35,791 nt of DNA from Pseudomonas amygdali (GTDB taxonomy: Bacteria > Pseudomonadota > Gammaproteobacteria > Pseudomonadales > Pseudomonadaceae). The notes beneath the pieces are model-generated. The model searched no databases and was not told the DNA's origin. It worked only from the letters and a program-made list of their open reading frames with translations. The DNA lies in NCBI RefSeq assembly GCF_002699855.1, contig NZ_LKBW01000276.1, positions 1 through 35,791 on the forward strand. The letters run 5' to 3'. Shown piece after piece: positions 29,640 through 35,791 of this stretch (positions are counted from its first letter, which is position 1; the number at the start of each line of letters is the position of its first letter). A program made the translations under genes and the position numbers.

Positions 29640-31115
29640 TTACAACTTGAGCTGGCCGATTGCAGCATTCAACTCGCCCGCCAGCGTGGCGAGTTCGTCA
29701 CTGGTGCTGGCCGAGTCCACGGTCTGCACCACCGTGCGTTCGGTGACATCGCGGATACTCACCACCGCACGGTTCATTTCCTCGGCCACCTGACTTTGCT
29801 GCTGCGCGGCGACGGCAATCTGCGTATTGCTTTCGCGCATCTGTGCCACGGCACCGGCAATGGCCGCCAGCGCTTCGCCCGCTTCCTTGGCCTGCTGCAC
29901 GCATTCATCGGCCTTGAATGAGCTCTCCTGCATGAAATCCACCGCATCGCGGGTGCCGCTTTGCAGGGTCGAAACCATTGTGGTGATTTCATCGGTCGAG
30001 GTCTGCACCCGTTTGGCCAGATTGCGCACTTCGTCGGCTACCACGGCGAAGCCGCGGCCCATTTCCCCGGCGCGTGCGGCTTCGATGGCGGCATTCAGGG
30101 CCAGCAGGTTGGTCTGTTCGGCAATGCTGTGGATCACGTTGACCACGCCGTTGATCTTCTGGCTGTCCTGGGCCATGCGCTGGATCATTTCGGCGGTCTG
30201 TTGCACGCCGCTGGAGAGCCCGGCGATGGATACTTGCACGCGGTCGACCACGACCTTGCCGCTGCCCGCCAACGCGTCGGCGGTCTGCGACTGGTCGCGT
30301 GTGGCCGTGGCGTGCTGGGCAATGTGATGGACCGTGGCGGTCATCTCGTTGATTGCCGTGGCCACCTGATCGGTTTCGCTTTGCTGGCCGAGCATGCCCT
30401 GGCGTACATCCTTCATGCCCGCAGCCAGATGCGCTGCACCCTGATCGAGGCGGCCAGCGGTTTGCGAAACCGTATTGACCACTCGCTGATACCCGGCCTG
30501 CATGGCATTGAACGCCTTAGCCATCTGCCCAACCTCATCGTCACTGCGGTTAGGCACGCGGGCCGCCAGATCGCCGCTTTTTTCGACGTGCAGCATCACA
30601 TCCTTGAGCGCGTTGAGCTGGCTGAGCAGAAAACGGATCAGCAGTTGCGAGGCGCAGAGCATCAACAGCATCAGCACGAAAACCGCGGCTGCGTAATGGC
30701 TGAAGCGATCTTGAAATACCTGCAGGAAGGTCGGAGCAAAGGCCAGCACCGCGACCTGCTGGCCGGTGCTGCGGGTGAAGATCTGCGCGCCGCTCAGCAG
30801 TCTGTCGTTGGCTGGTTTATTGAGCGCAACCCAGTCGCGGGCGTCAGCCAGTTCCGGCAGCGCGAGGGTATTGAAGGTCGGTGTCTGACCTTTGTTGTAA
30901 GTCAGCAACGTATCACTGGCGGGCAGCACTGCGTCGGCAGGCCACGCGGCCAGCAAGCGGGCCTGAGCTTGCGCTGCCTGACGTGACGTATCTACTCGTG
31001 CCTGCTGTTCTGCTTGCATGGCGTAAAGCACCAGCAACAGGGTTGTGACGAAGGCGACCGCATTCACGGCCCAGAATTTATATTTCAGTGACAGGTTGCC
31101 AAGCCATGAGCCCAT
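29640..31115 (-). CDS. Methyl-accepting chemotaxis protein
   Basis: A 491-residue chemoreceptor of the inner membrane. TM1 is at ~14-32, followed by a small periplasmic sensor region (~33-140) with no recognised ligand motif, TM2 at ~142-163, HAMP at ~165-220, and the signalling domain to the end. The CheA/CheW-binding hairpin is highly conserved ([20 protein letters not shown], then [18 protein letters not shown]). There is no C-terminal CheR-tethering pentapeptide. It lies 84 bases downstream of tatD on the same strand and may be co-transcribed. It resembles the transducer in the P. aeruginosa PA2865-PA2875 neighbourhood, as I remember it. Confidence 0.93.
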   Translation of the reverse strand: MGSWLGNLSLKYKFWAVNAVAFVTTLLLVLYAMQAEQQARVDTSRQAAQAQARLLAAWPADAVLPASDTLLTYNKGQTPTFNTLALPELADARDWVALNKPANDRLLSGAQIFTRSTGQQVAVLAFAPTFLQVFQDRFSHYAAAVFVLMLLMLCASQLLIRFLLSQLNALKDVMLHVEKSGDLAARVPNRSDDEVGQMAKAFNAMQAGYQRVVNTVSQTAGRLDQGAAHLAAGMKDVRQGMLGQQSETDQVATAINEMTATVHHIAQHATATRDQSQTADALAGSGKVVVDRVQVSIAGLSSGVQQTAEMIQRMAQDSQKINGVVNVIHSIAEQTNLLALNAAIEAARAGEMGRGFAVVADEVRNLAKRVQTSTDEITTMVSTLQSGTRDAVDFMQESSFKADECVQQAKEAGEALAAIAGAVAQMRESNTQIAVAAQQQSQVAEEMNRAVVSIRDVTERTVVQTVDSASTSDELATLAGELNAAIGQLKL

Positions 31116-31199
31116 GAGCGGTCTTCTTTGATGGTCGTGTGAGGTAGCAGCAAGATGCTATCACGATGCCTCAGCCATCAAAGAGACCCTTGATGCGGG

Positions 31200-32036
31200 T
31201 CAAGAAAGCTGCAGATTTTCGCCGGTTATCTGTTCCAGGGAGGGTAAATCGAAAAACTCCCGCGCGCAGGCCGTGCTGTGACGGGCGAGATCTTCCTGGC
31301 TTTCGCCGCGATGCAAAGCCACTTCGCGCAAGACTTCCGGCAGGTAAGCGGGTTCGTTGCGGTCATTTTTCGGCTTCGGGCGCAGGCTGCGTGGCAGAAG
31401 ATAAGGCGCATCGCTTTCCAGCATCAGCCGGCCGCGAGGAATATTGCCCACCAGCGGGTGCAGATGCGTGCCGCGTCGCTCATCGCAGATCCAGCCGGTG
31501 ATACCGATGTGCAGGTCGAGGTCCAGATAACTGAACAGGGCGGCGCGTTCGCCAGTAAAGCAGTGCACCACCGCAGCCGGCAGACGGTCGCGGTAGTCAC
31601 GCAGAATCTCCAGTAGGCGCTGGTTGGCGTCACGTTCATGCAGAAACACCGGCAATTGCAGTTCCACCGCCATGGCCAGGTGCGCTTCAAGAACCTTTTC
31701 CTGCTGCGGACGAGGCGAGAAGTTGCGATTGAAATCCAGGCCGCATTCACCCACGGCGCGAACGCGATTTTCCTTGAGCAGCGCATGCAACTGTTTCTCG
31801 GTGTCACCGGTCCAATCGCTCGCCGAGTGCGGGTGGATGCCTGCCGTGCAGAACAGGCGTTGCGCGCTTTCATCCAGCTCGTGACACAGCTGCAAGGCGT
31901 GTTCGCTGCCCTCGACGCTGGTGCCGGTCACCACCAGTTGCTCGACGCCTGCGGCATAGGCGCGATCGAGTACCGCCTGTCGTTGCGAGGCGAAGCTTGC
32001 GTTGGTCAGATTGACGCCGATGTCGATGAGTTGCAT
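31200..32036 (-). CDS. tatD: TatD-family metal-dependent DNase
   Basis: A 278-residue protein. The ATG (complement of 32034-32036) follows GGAGGTAGCACC; a longer in-frame start lacks a site. TatD-family enzymes are TIM-barrel, Mg2+-dependent 3'-5' exonucleases. It begins [12 protein letters not shown], as in true TatD. The metal/catalytic motifs are present: [45 protein letters not shown] and [10 protein letters not shown]. It is divergent from the MltF-like gene across a 182-base intergenic region. Confidence 0.92.
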   Translation of the reverse strand: MQLIDIGVNLTNASFASQRQAVLDRAYAAGVEQLVVTGTSVEGSEHALQLCHELDESAQRLFCTAGIHPHSASDWTGDTEKQLHALLKENRVRAVGECGLDFNRNFSPRPQQEKVLEAHLAMAVELQLPVFLHERDANQRLLEILRDYRDRLPAAVVHCFTGERAALFSYLDLDLHIGITGWICDERRGTHLHPLVGNIPRGRLMLESDAPYLLPRSLRPKPKNDRNEPAYLPEVLREVALHRGESQEDLARHSTACAREFFDLPSLEQITGENLQLS

Positions 32037-32218
32037 GGTGCTACCTCCAGCTGAAGGCTGTCGAGCATGCCAGAGCTCCGGCCACAATAAGAAAACGCTG
32101 GGTATTCAAGCGATTGAGCCGGATGGTTCAACGATTTCCTTCGCTGTTCGATGCTGCTGCGTGACCTCAAGATTTCCTTTTTCCTGTTTTTTTTTCCGGC
32201 GTTGCCCTGGGGAAGTGA

Positions 32219-33640
32219 ATGATCCGATCCGCGCTTGTGTCTTTTATGTGTCTGTTGGCGCTGCTGCCGCTGCAGGTTTCTGCTCGTCAGACTGGCCCGC
32301 AGGCCGTGCAGCACAACGCGCAGGTGCGCGATCTGCCTGCCATTCGCAGCAGCAAGGTGCTGCGCGTGCTGGTCAATCAAAGCCGCAACAGCTCCGGTGA
32401 CGTCAAGGGTCAGGAAATCGGCATCGAATATCATCGCCTGCAAGCCTTCGAACAGTACCTCAACAGCCATTCGCGCGGCGCTCAGAAGGTCACACTTAAA
32501 GTCATACCCAAGGCCAAGAACCAGTTACTGACAGCGTTGCAGCGCGGCGAAGGCGATATGATCGCGCCTGGCGAACTGCTTGATGTCAGCGAAGCCAAAG
32601 GTGTTCAGGCCAGTGCGCCGATCATTCATGATGTGCCTCTGGTGCTGGTCGGCGCGCGTGGCCAGCGCAACGTACGGCGTGTGGAGCAACTGTCGGGACA
32701 TACACTGAGCCTGCCCACCGGCAGCGCGGCCGACGAGGCCCTGCATCAGGTCAACCGGCAACTGGAGCTGCGCAAGCTGCCGCTGGCCAAGATCGAATGG
32801 GTCGACCCTAGCCTGGCAGTCGAAGATGTGCTGGAAATGGTCCAGGCCGGTATTTACCCGATGACACTGGTCGAGCAGCCTATTGCCGAGCGTTGGGCGA
32901 AGATCATGCCCAAGCTGCGTATCGAGCGCGGCCTGACCCTACAGACCCACGGCGACATCAGCTGGTTTGTACGCGACAACGCAACCCAGCTGCGGGCCAG
33001 TATCGATGATTTCCTCAAAGGCTATAAACCTTCGGCTCAGCAGGATCAGGTGCTCGCCAAGGCTTACAAAAACACCTACAAGGTCAACAACCCGCTGGTA
33101 CGCAACAACCTGCAACGTCTTGAGCAACTGCGTCCGATGCTGCAACGCCACGCCGATGCGCAGGGTATGGACTGGCTGGACCTCGCTGCCCTGGCGTTCA
33201 AGGAGTCGAAGCTCGACCCGGCGGCCAAGGGCAGTGGCGGCGCGACAGGGCTGTTGCAGATCACTCCGTCGGCGGCAAAAAGCGTCGGAGTACCGAGCAT
33301 TCAGAGCGCCGACGACAACGTCCGTGCAGGTTCGCGTTACATGGCGCTGATCCAGCGCAAGTATTTCTCCAGCAGCCGAGTCAACGAGCGCGAGCGTATG
33401 GCGTTTGTGATGGCCGCCTACAACCTGGGGCCGGAGCGTGTGCAAGGCATGCGAGAGGAAGCGCGGCGGCGGGGGCTCAATCCAGATCAGTGGTTTTTCC
33501 AGACCGAGCGCGTGGCAATGGAGCAGGGCGGTGCCAACGTCGTCGCGTTCGTCAACAGCGTGAACAAGTATTACCTGGCATTTGATCGCGAGCGAGACTC
33601 GCTGGAAAAGAGTGGGCCGAAAACCGCCGTAAAACGCTAA
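32219..33640 (+). CDS. MltF-like membrane-bound lytic transglycosylase
   Basis: A 473-residue secreted protein. The signal peptide is MIRSALVSFMCLLALLPLQV (cleavage after ~SA). Residues ~40-270 are a solute-binding-protein (SBP_bac_3-like) regulatory domain (SSKVLRVLVNQSRN; LLTALQRGEGDMIAPGELL). Residues ~300-450 are an SLT lysozyme-like domain with catalytic Glu329 in AFKESKLDP, then GATGLLQITPSAAKSVG and AAYNLGPERVQGM. It would cleave peptidoglycan to anhydromuropeptides at the outer membrane or in the periplasm. It resembles P. aeruginosa MltF2 (PA2865). GGGGAA lies before the ATG. Confidence 0.9.
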   Translation: MIRSALVSFMCLLALLPLQVSARQTGPQAVQHNAQVRDLPAIRSSKVLRVLVNQSRNSSGDVKGQEIGIEYHRLQAFEQYLNSHSRGAQKVTLKVIPKAKNQLLTALQRGEGDMIAPGELLDVSEAKGVQASAPIIHDVPLVLVGARGQRNVRRVEQLSGHTLSLPTGSAADEALHQVNRQLELRKLPLAKIEWVDPSLAVEDVLEMVQAGIYPMTLVEQPIAERWAKIMPKLRIERGLTLQTHGDISWFVRDNATQLRASIDDFLKGYKPSAQQDQVLAKAYKNTYKVNNPLVRNNLQRLEQLRPMLQRHADAQGMDWLDLAALAFKESKLDPAAKGSGGATGLLQITPSAAKSVGVPSIQSADDNVRAGSRYMALIQRKYFSSSRVNERERMAFVMAAYNLGPERVQGMREEARRRGLNPDQWFFQTERVAMEQGGANVVAFVNSVNKYYLAFDRERDSLEKSGPKTAVKR

Positions 33641-33679
33641 TCATCGATTTATTGGATTGTTACGTGCTGTTATTTGCGG

Positions 33680-33707
33680 TTTTCACATAAGTAAATTTGA
33701 TTATGAT
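33680..33707 (+). promoter_or_regulatory. Putative sigma-70 promoter of doxX
   Basis: TTTTCA (33680-33685), a 16-base spacer and TATGAT (33702-33707) lie in an AT-rich stretch 39 bases before doxX. The -10 matches five of six consensus bases; the -35 is weak. Confidence 0.35.
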
Positions 33708-33745
33708 GGCGCCACTTTCACTTAATCAATCCCGGAATTACCCAC

Positions 33746-34180
33746 ATGAACACAATGATCAAATCGGTTCTCAGCACTCGCGCCGGTTACGGCCTTACCC
33801 TGTTGCGCGTTATTGTCGGTATTGCCTTTATCGCTCACGGTAGTCAGAAGCTGTTCGGGGCCTTCGGCGGTTATGGCCTGGAAGGCACTGCGCAGTACAT
33901 GGAAAGCCTGGGCCTGACACCGGGTTATCTGATGGCGCTGATGTCTGGCAGCGCCGAGTTCTTTGGCGGTCTGGGCCTGCTGTTGGGGCTGCTGGCTCGT
34001 CCGGCTGCGGTAGTGGTGATCCTGTTGTTGCTGGTAGCGATCTTTACCGTGCATATCCATAACGGTTTCTTCATGGCCAATAACGGTTATGAGTATGCGC
34101 TGGCGTTGCTCGGCGGCGCTCTGGCAGTGCTTATCGAAGGTGCAGGCAAGTTGTCGCTGGACCGCGTCATCTCCCGATAA
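33746..34180 (+). CDS. DoxX-family membrane protein
   Basis: A 144-residue protein with four membrane spans and DoxX-family sequence: GLTLLRVIVGIAFIAHGSQK, LFGAFGGYGLEGTAQYMESL, AEFFGGLGLLLGLLARPAA and HNGFFMANNGYEYAL. DoxX proteins are inner-membrane proteins linked in various bacteria to thiol/redox stress or quinone-type oxidoreductases; the exact role here is unknown. A hairpin terminator follows, so it is probably monocistronic. Confidence 0.88.
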   Translation: MNTMIKSVLSTRAGYGLTLLRVIVGIAFIAHGSQKLFGAFGGYGLEGTAQYMESLGLTPGYLMALMSGSAEFFGGLGLLLGLLARPAAVVVILLLLVAIFTVHIHNGFFMANNGYEYALALLGGALAVLIEGAGKLSLDRVISR

Positions 34181-34197
34181 CCGGCTATGCTTGTTCT

Positions 34198-34224
34198 ACA
34201 AGGCCCGCTTCTGGCGGGCCTTGT
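34198..34224 (+). terminator. Hairpin terminator after doxX
   Basis: ACAAGGCCCGC and GCGGGCCTTGT form a perfect 11-bp stem with a five-base loop, followed by GCGTTT. It lies 18 bases after the doxX stop and before the next promoter. Confidence 0.8.
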
Positions 34225-34254
34225 GCGTTTGCAGGCTCGCGTCACGGATGACAA

Positions 34255-34284
34255 TTGACAATGAATGGGGCGTTTCTCTAGGAT
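34255..34284 (+). promoter_or_regulatory. Strong sigma-70 promoter driving the riboswitch-like leader
   Basis: Consensus TTGACA (34255-34260), an 18-base spacer and TAGGAT (34279-34284). Transcription would start near 34291, immediately before the SAM-II-like pseudoknot, so promoter and RNA element fit together. Confidence 0.65.
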
Positions 34285-34294
34285 GCGTGCTCAA

Positions 34295-34366
34295 GCGCCG
34301 ATTTAACAACTACTTGCGGGGCGCCTGGCAAGGCTCAGGTCTTGTCGAAATACCGCTAAAACGTTG
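34295..34366 (+). ncRNA. SAM-II-like riboswitch (H-type pseudoknot leader)
   Basis: The leader matches the SAM-II class. P1 is GCGCC (34295-34299) with GGCGC (34320-34324). Its loop carries GATTTAAC (34300-34307) and ends in TTGCGG. Downstream, CCGCTAAAAC (34353-34362) supplies CCGC, which pairs with GCGG at 34316-34319, and GTTG (34363-34366) pairs with CAAC at 34307-34310, closing the pseudoknot. The GATTTAAC...TTGC...GCTAAA core is the one I recall for the S-adenosylmethionine-binding SAM-II aptamer. The intervening loop holds an extra hairpin (34327-34332 with 34341-34346), as in long-loop variants. SAM binding would normally lower translation of the downstream gene. The call is from pattern memory, not a covariance search. 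Confidence 0.65.
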
Positions 34367-34375
34367 GTTCGGTGT

Positions 34376-34411
34376 TGCCTCTCACCGCTGCCCAGCGGAT
34401 CTTGCGAGGCA
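34376..34411 (+). promoter_or_regulatory. Candidate ribosome-binding-site sequestering hairpin
   Basis: TGCCTC (34376-34381) can pair with GAGGCA (34406-34411), which contains the only GAGG before the ATG at 34423. Nested inside is CCGC/GCGG (34385-34388 with 34395-34398). It lies ten bases after the SAM-II-like pseudoknot and could be its expression platform. Confidence 0.4.
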
Positions 34412-34422
34412 GAGATATAACC

Positions 34423-34730
34423 ATGAACAACCTGCGCCCCCTCATTCGTCTTTCCCCGATCAGCACGGTCTCCTCACGCAAGAACCCGAAAATCCTTCTG
34501 AGCGGCTCTCATCAGCCTACGCTGTTGCGCTATCTCGATGGCTGGCCTCGTCGGGGCGCTGGTAACTGTGCGTTTCTAATTCAGTTTGTCGATAGAACTC
34601 GTCGTTGAGCCACTTTGGCAACGATGAGTTCGACCTGGCGGTGGTGCAATCGCCGCAGGCTGACGACGTCGAGCAGCTCATTTGTGACCTGACGCGTATA
34701 GCCCGTCAGGGCCTGATTACGCTGGGTTGA
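34423..34730 (+). pseudogene. Broken small gene downstream of the SAM-II-like leader
   Basis: The frame from the ATG at 34423 gives 61 codons (SSRKNPKILLSGSHQPTLLR...CAFLIQFVDRTRR) and stops at 34606-34608. A second frame, open from 34596, reads NSSLSHFGNDEFDLAVVQSP...EQLICDLTRIARQGLITLG to TGA 34728-34730 with normal codon bias. A one-base change near 34590-34596 would join them as one ~102-residue protein. The pattern (ILLSGSHQ...TLLRYL, then FDLAVV...) loosely recalls small methyltransferase-like or DUF6231-type proteins, but I do not recognise it firmly. It may also be truncated at its C-terminus. Control by a SAM-II-like leader would suggest methionine or SAM metabolism. Confidence 0.5.
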
Positions 34731-34834
34731 AACGGCGGACCTATCCAATTGGCATAGAAGGCATATTGCTGGCCCCCGGCTGGTGAACTGACAGGCAAAA
34801 TCGCCGCCTTATCAAAGGATTAGGTGGTTTTCGC

Positions 34835-35164
34835 ATGCGTTTGGTCTATTGTGCTCTGGCGTGCCTGACGCTTTCCGGGCTGGCTTTTTCCGTTCAGGCC
34901 AGAAACGCGACGGAGAACGAGCGTTATCTTTGTCGCTGGGGCTCGACCATTGCCGGTGGTGCGCAGGCTTCCAAGCTGTCAGGCGTTACCCGTTACGGGG
35001 CGCGGCAAAAGCTGCAGGCGCGCAAGTTCGCCAAACAGTGGATGCGACCCATGGCATTGCGTATCACCGAGCAGACCTACGACAGCGAGTCGCGTTTGAA
35101 GCCTGATGCTGTCAGCAAGGTGTATTACGACGGCTGCATCCAGCATGAGGTGGCGCGTCGCTGA
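34835..35164 (+). CDS. Small secreted protein, function unknown
   Basis: A 109-residue protein with a signal peptide (MRLVYCALACLTLSGLAFSV, cleavage probably after QA) and a mature part with two cysteines (ERYLCRWGSTIAGGAQ; YYDGCIQHE) and many basic residues. AGGTGG lies eight bases before the ATG. It is 46 bases upstream of greB on the same strand and may share its transcript. I do not recognise a named family. Confidence 0.78.
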   Translation: MRLVYCALACLTLSGLAFSVQARNATENERYLCRWGSTIAGGAQASKLSGVTRYGARQKLQARKFAKQWMRPMALRITEQTYDSESRLKPDAVSKVYYDGCIQHEVARR

Positions 35165-35210
35165 CTTTTTATGCCTGTCGAACTGATTTTTGCAGGGCTG
35201 GAGAAACGTC

Positions 35211-35684
35211 TTGAGTACAAAGATCATCACCAGGGGCGGGCATGAAGCCCTGAAGAAAGAACTCGATTACCTGTGGCGAGAGCACCGGCCTGACATTACT
35301 CAAAAGGTCGCCTGGGCAGCGTCGTTGGGTGATCGCAGCGAGAACGCGGATTACCAGTACAACAAGAAACTGCTGCGCGAGATCGACCGGCGCGTGCGCT
35401 ACCTGCGCAAGCGCCTTGAAGACATGCGTGTCGTCCAGTATTCGCCGGAGCAGGAAGGGCGAGTGTTCTTCGGTGCCTGGGTCGAGATCGAGAACGAAGC
35501 GGGCGACCTCAAGAAATTTCGCATTGTCGGGTATGACGAGATCTACGGGCGCAACGATTACATTTCCATCGACTCGCCCATGGCACGCGCCTTGTTGAAG
35601 AAGGAAGAGGGCGATGAGGTGCTGGTCAACACGCCGGAAGGCGAGAAGCTGTGGTTCGTGAATTCGATTGATTACGAGAAGTGA
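35211..35684 (+). CDS. greB: Transcript cleavage factor GreB
   Basis: A 158-residue protein, starting at TTG 35211 (STKIITRGG) with GGAG nine bases upstream; an earlier in-frame ATG adds seven non-family residues. GreB inserts its coiled coil into the RNA polymerase secondary channel and stimulates cleavage of backtracked RNA. The GreB features are all present: ELDYLWREHRPDITQKV, WAASLGDRSENADYQYNKK (with the acidic tip), LREIDRRVRYLRKRLEDM, then the FKBP-like domain (GRVFFGAWVEIENEAG; RNDYISIDSPMARALLKKE). It is intact, and the IS end lies 42 bases after the stop. Confidence 0.95.
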   Translation: MSTKIITRGGHEALKKELDYLWREHRPDITQKVAWAASLGDRSENADYQYNKKLLREIDRRVRYLRKRLEDMRVVQYSPEQEGRVFFGAWVEIENEAGDLKKFRIVGYDEIYGRNDYISIDSPMARALLKKEEGDEVLVNTPEGEKLWFVNSIDYEK

Positions 35685-35713
35685 GGCCGGACGCACAGCG
35701 TCGTGGTCCGGCC
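35685..35713 (+). terminator. Hairpin after greB
   Basis: GGCCGGAC and GTCCGGCC form a perfect 8-bp stem extended by CAC/GTG with one bulge, starting directly after the greB stop. No T tract follows, and the IS end begins 13 bases later, so any native downstream tail may have been removed. Confidence 0.5.
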
Positions 35714-35726
35714 AGTCGCCCTCAAC

Positions 35727-35791
35727 GAGACTGTCAGAAATTTTGTGTTCGGGCATAACATGTAGCTAGAGGTGCATGTATGCCGACCAAA
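35727..35791. mobile_element. Insertion-sequence end, right boundary (partial)
   Basis: Exact reverse complement of bases 1-65, reading outward. It lies 42 bases after greB, in non-coding sequence. Because the same terminus faces outward at both window edges, the two flanking IS copies are in opposite orientation. No transposase coding sequence is inside the window. Confidence 0.7.

Noticed and set aside
1..35791. Linear replicon or phage with 65-base terminal inverted repeats
   Set aside because: The content is ordinary chromosome without replication or phage genes, and the left repeat interrupts a gene, as an IS does.

Overview
The window looks like a chromosomal segment of a Pseudomonas, most likely the P. 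syringae group. It has moderately high GC, Pseudomonas-type RHS N-termini, syringae-style intergenic repeats, a kdpFABC-D-E locus, and a moxR / DUF58 / tgpA / CHAD / thioesterase / MCP / tatD / MltF-like / doxX series typical of pseudomonads. This assignment rests on family recognition; no database search was possible.

Layout. (1) The first 65 and last 65 bases are perfect inverted copies of one another. They read as the same end of a multicopy insertion sequence, so the segment lies between two IS copies. The left copy truncates an RHS gene (23-874, minus). (2) 1156-11202 is an accessory island. It holds two very large paralogous genes made of Ig-like domains plus modules that I read as P47/OrfX-like TULIP domains, followed by a lipoprotein gene. 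The second large gene is split by an apparent one-base deletion. (3) 11295-16130 is an RHS-repeat toxin gene split by an in-frame TAG; its C-terminal tip has no visible immunity gene. (4) 16215-22910 holds a small LuxR-type HTH gene divergent from kdpFABC and its regulator. kdpB has an in-frame TAG and a probable 6-base duplication. kdpD is fused in frame to the DNA-binding end of kdpE, with everything between them deleted. (5) 23007-35684 is mostly housekeeping: a small lipoprotein, an REP-rich gap, moxR-DUF58-tgpA, a frameshifted CHAD gene, a thioesterase, a small membrane protein, a chemoreceptor, tatD, an MltF-like lytic transglycosylase, DoxX, a broken small gene behind a riboswitch-like leader, a small secreted protein and greB.

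Two themes stand out. First, about seven genes are broken, by IS insertion, single-base frameshifts, amber codons and one fusion deletion. This suggests recent decay, although sequencing error must be excluded for the one-base lesions. Second, there are two unusual systems: a P47/TULIP-Ig-RHS putative toxin island, and a SAM-II-like pseudoknot leader (34295-34366) behind a strong sigma-70 promoter in front of a broken gene.

How the genes would work together. KdpFABC is the high-affinity K+ ATPase; here both the pump (KdpB) and its two-component control are damaged. MoxR, the DUF58 protein and TgpA form an overlapping operon for envelope maturation. The island proteins probably act at or outside the envelope, possibly as an anti-eukaryote or interbacterial toxin complex, but this is inference.
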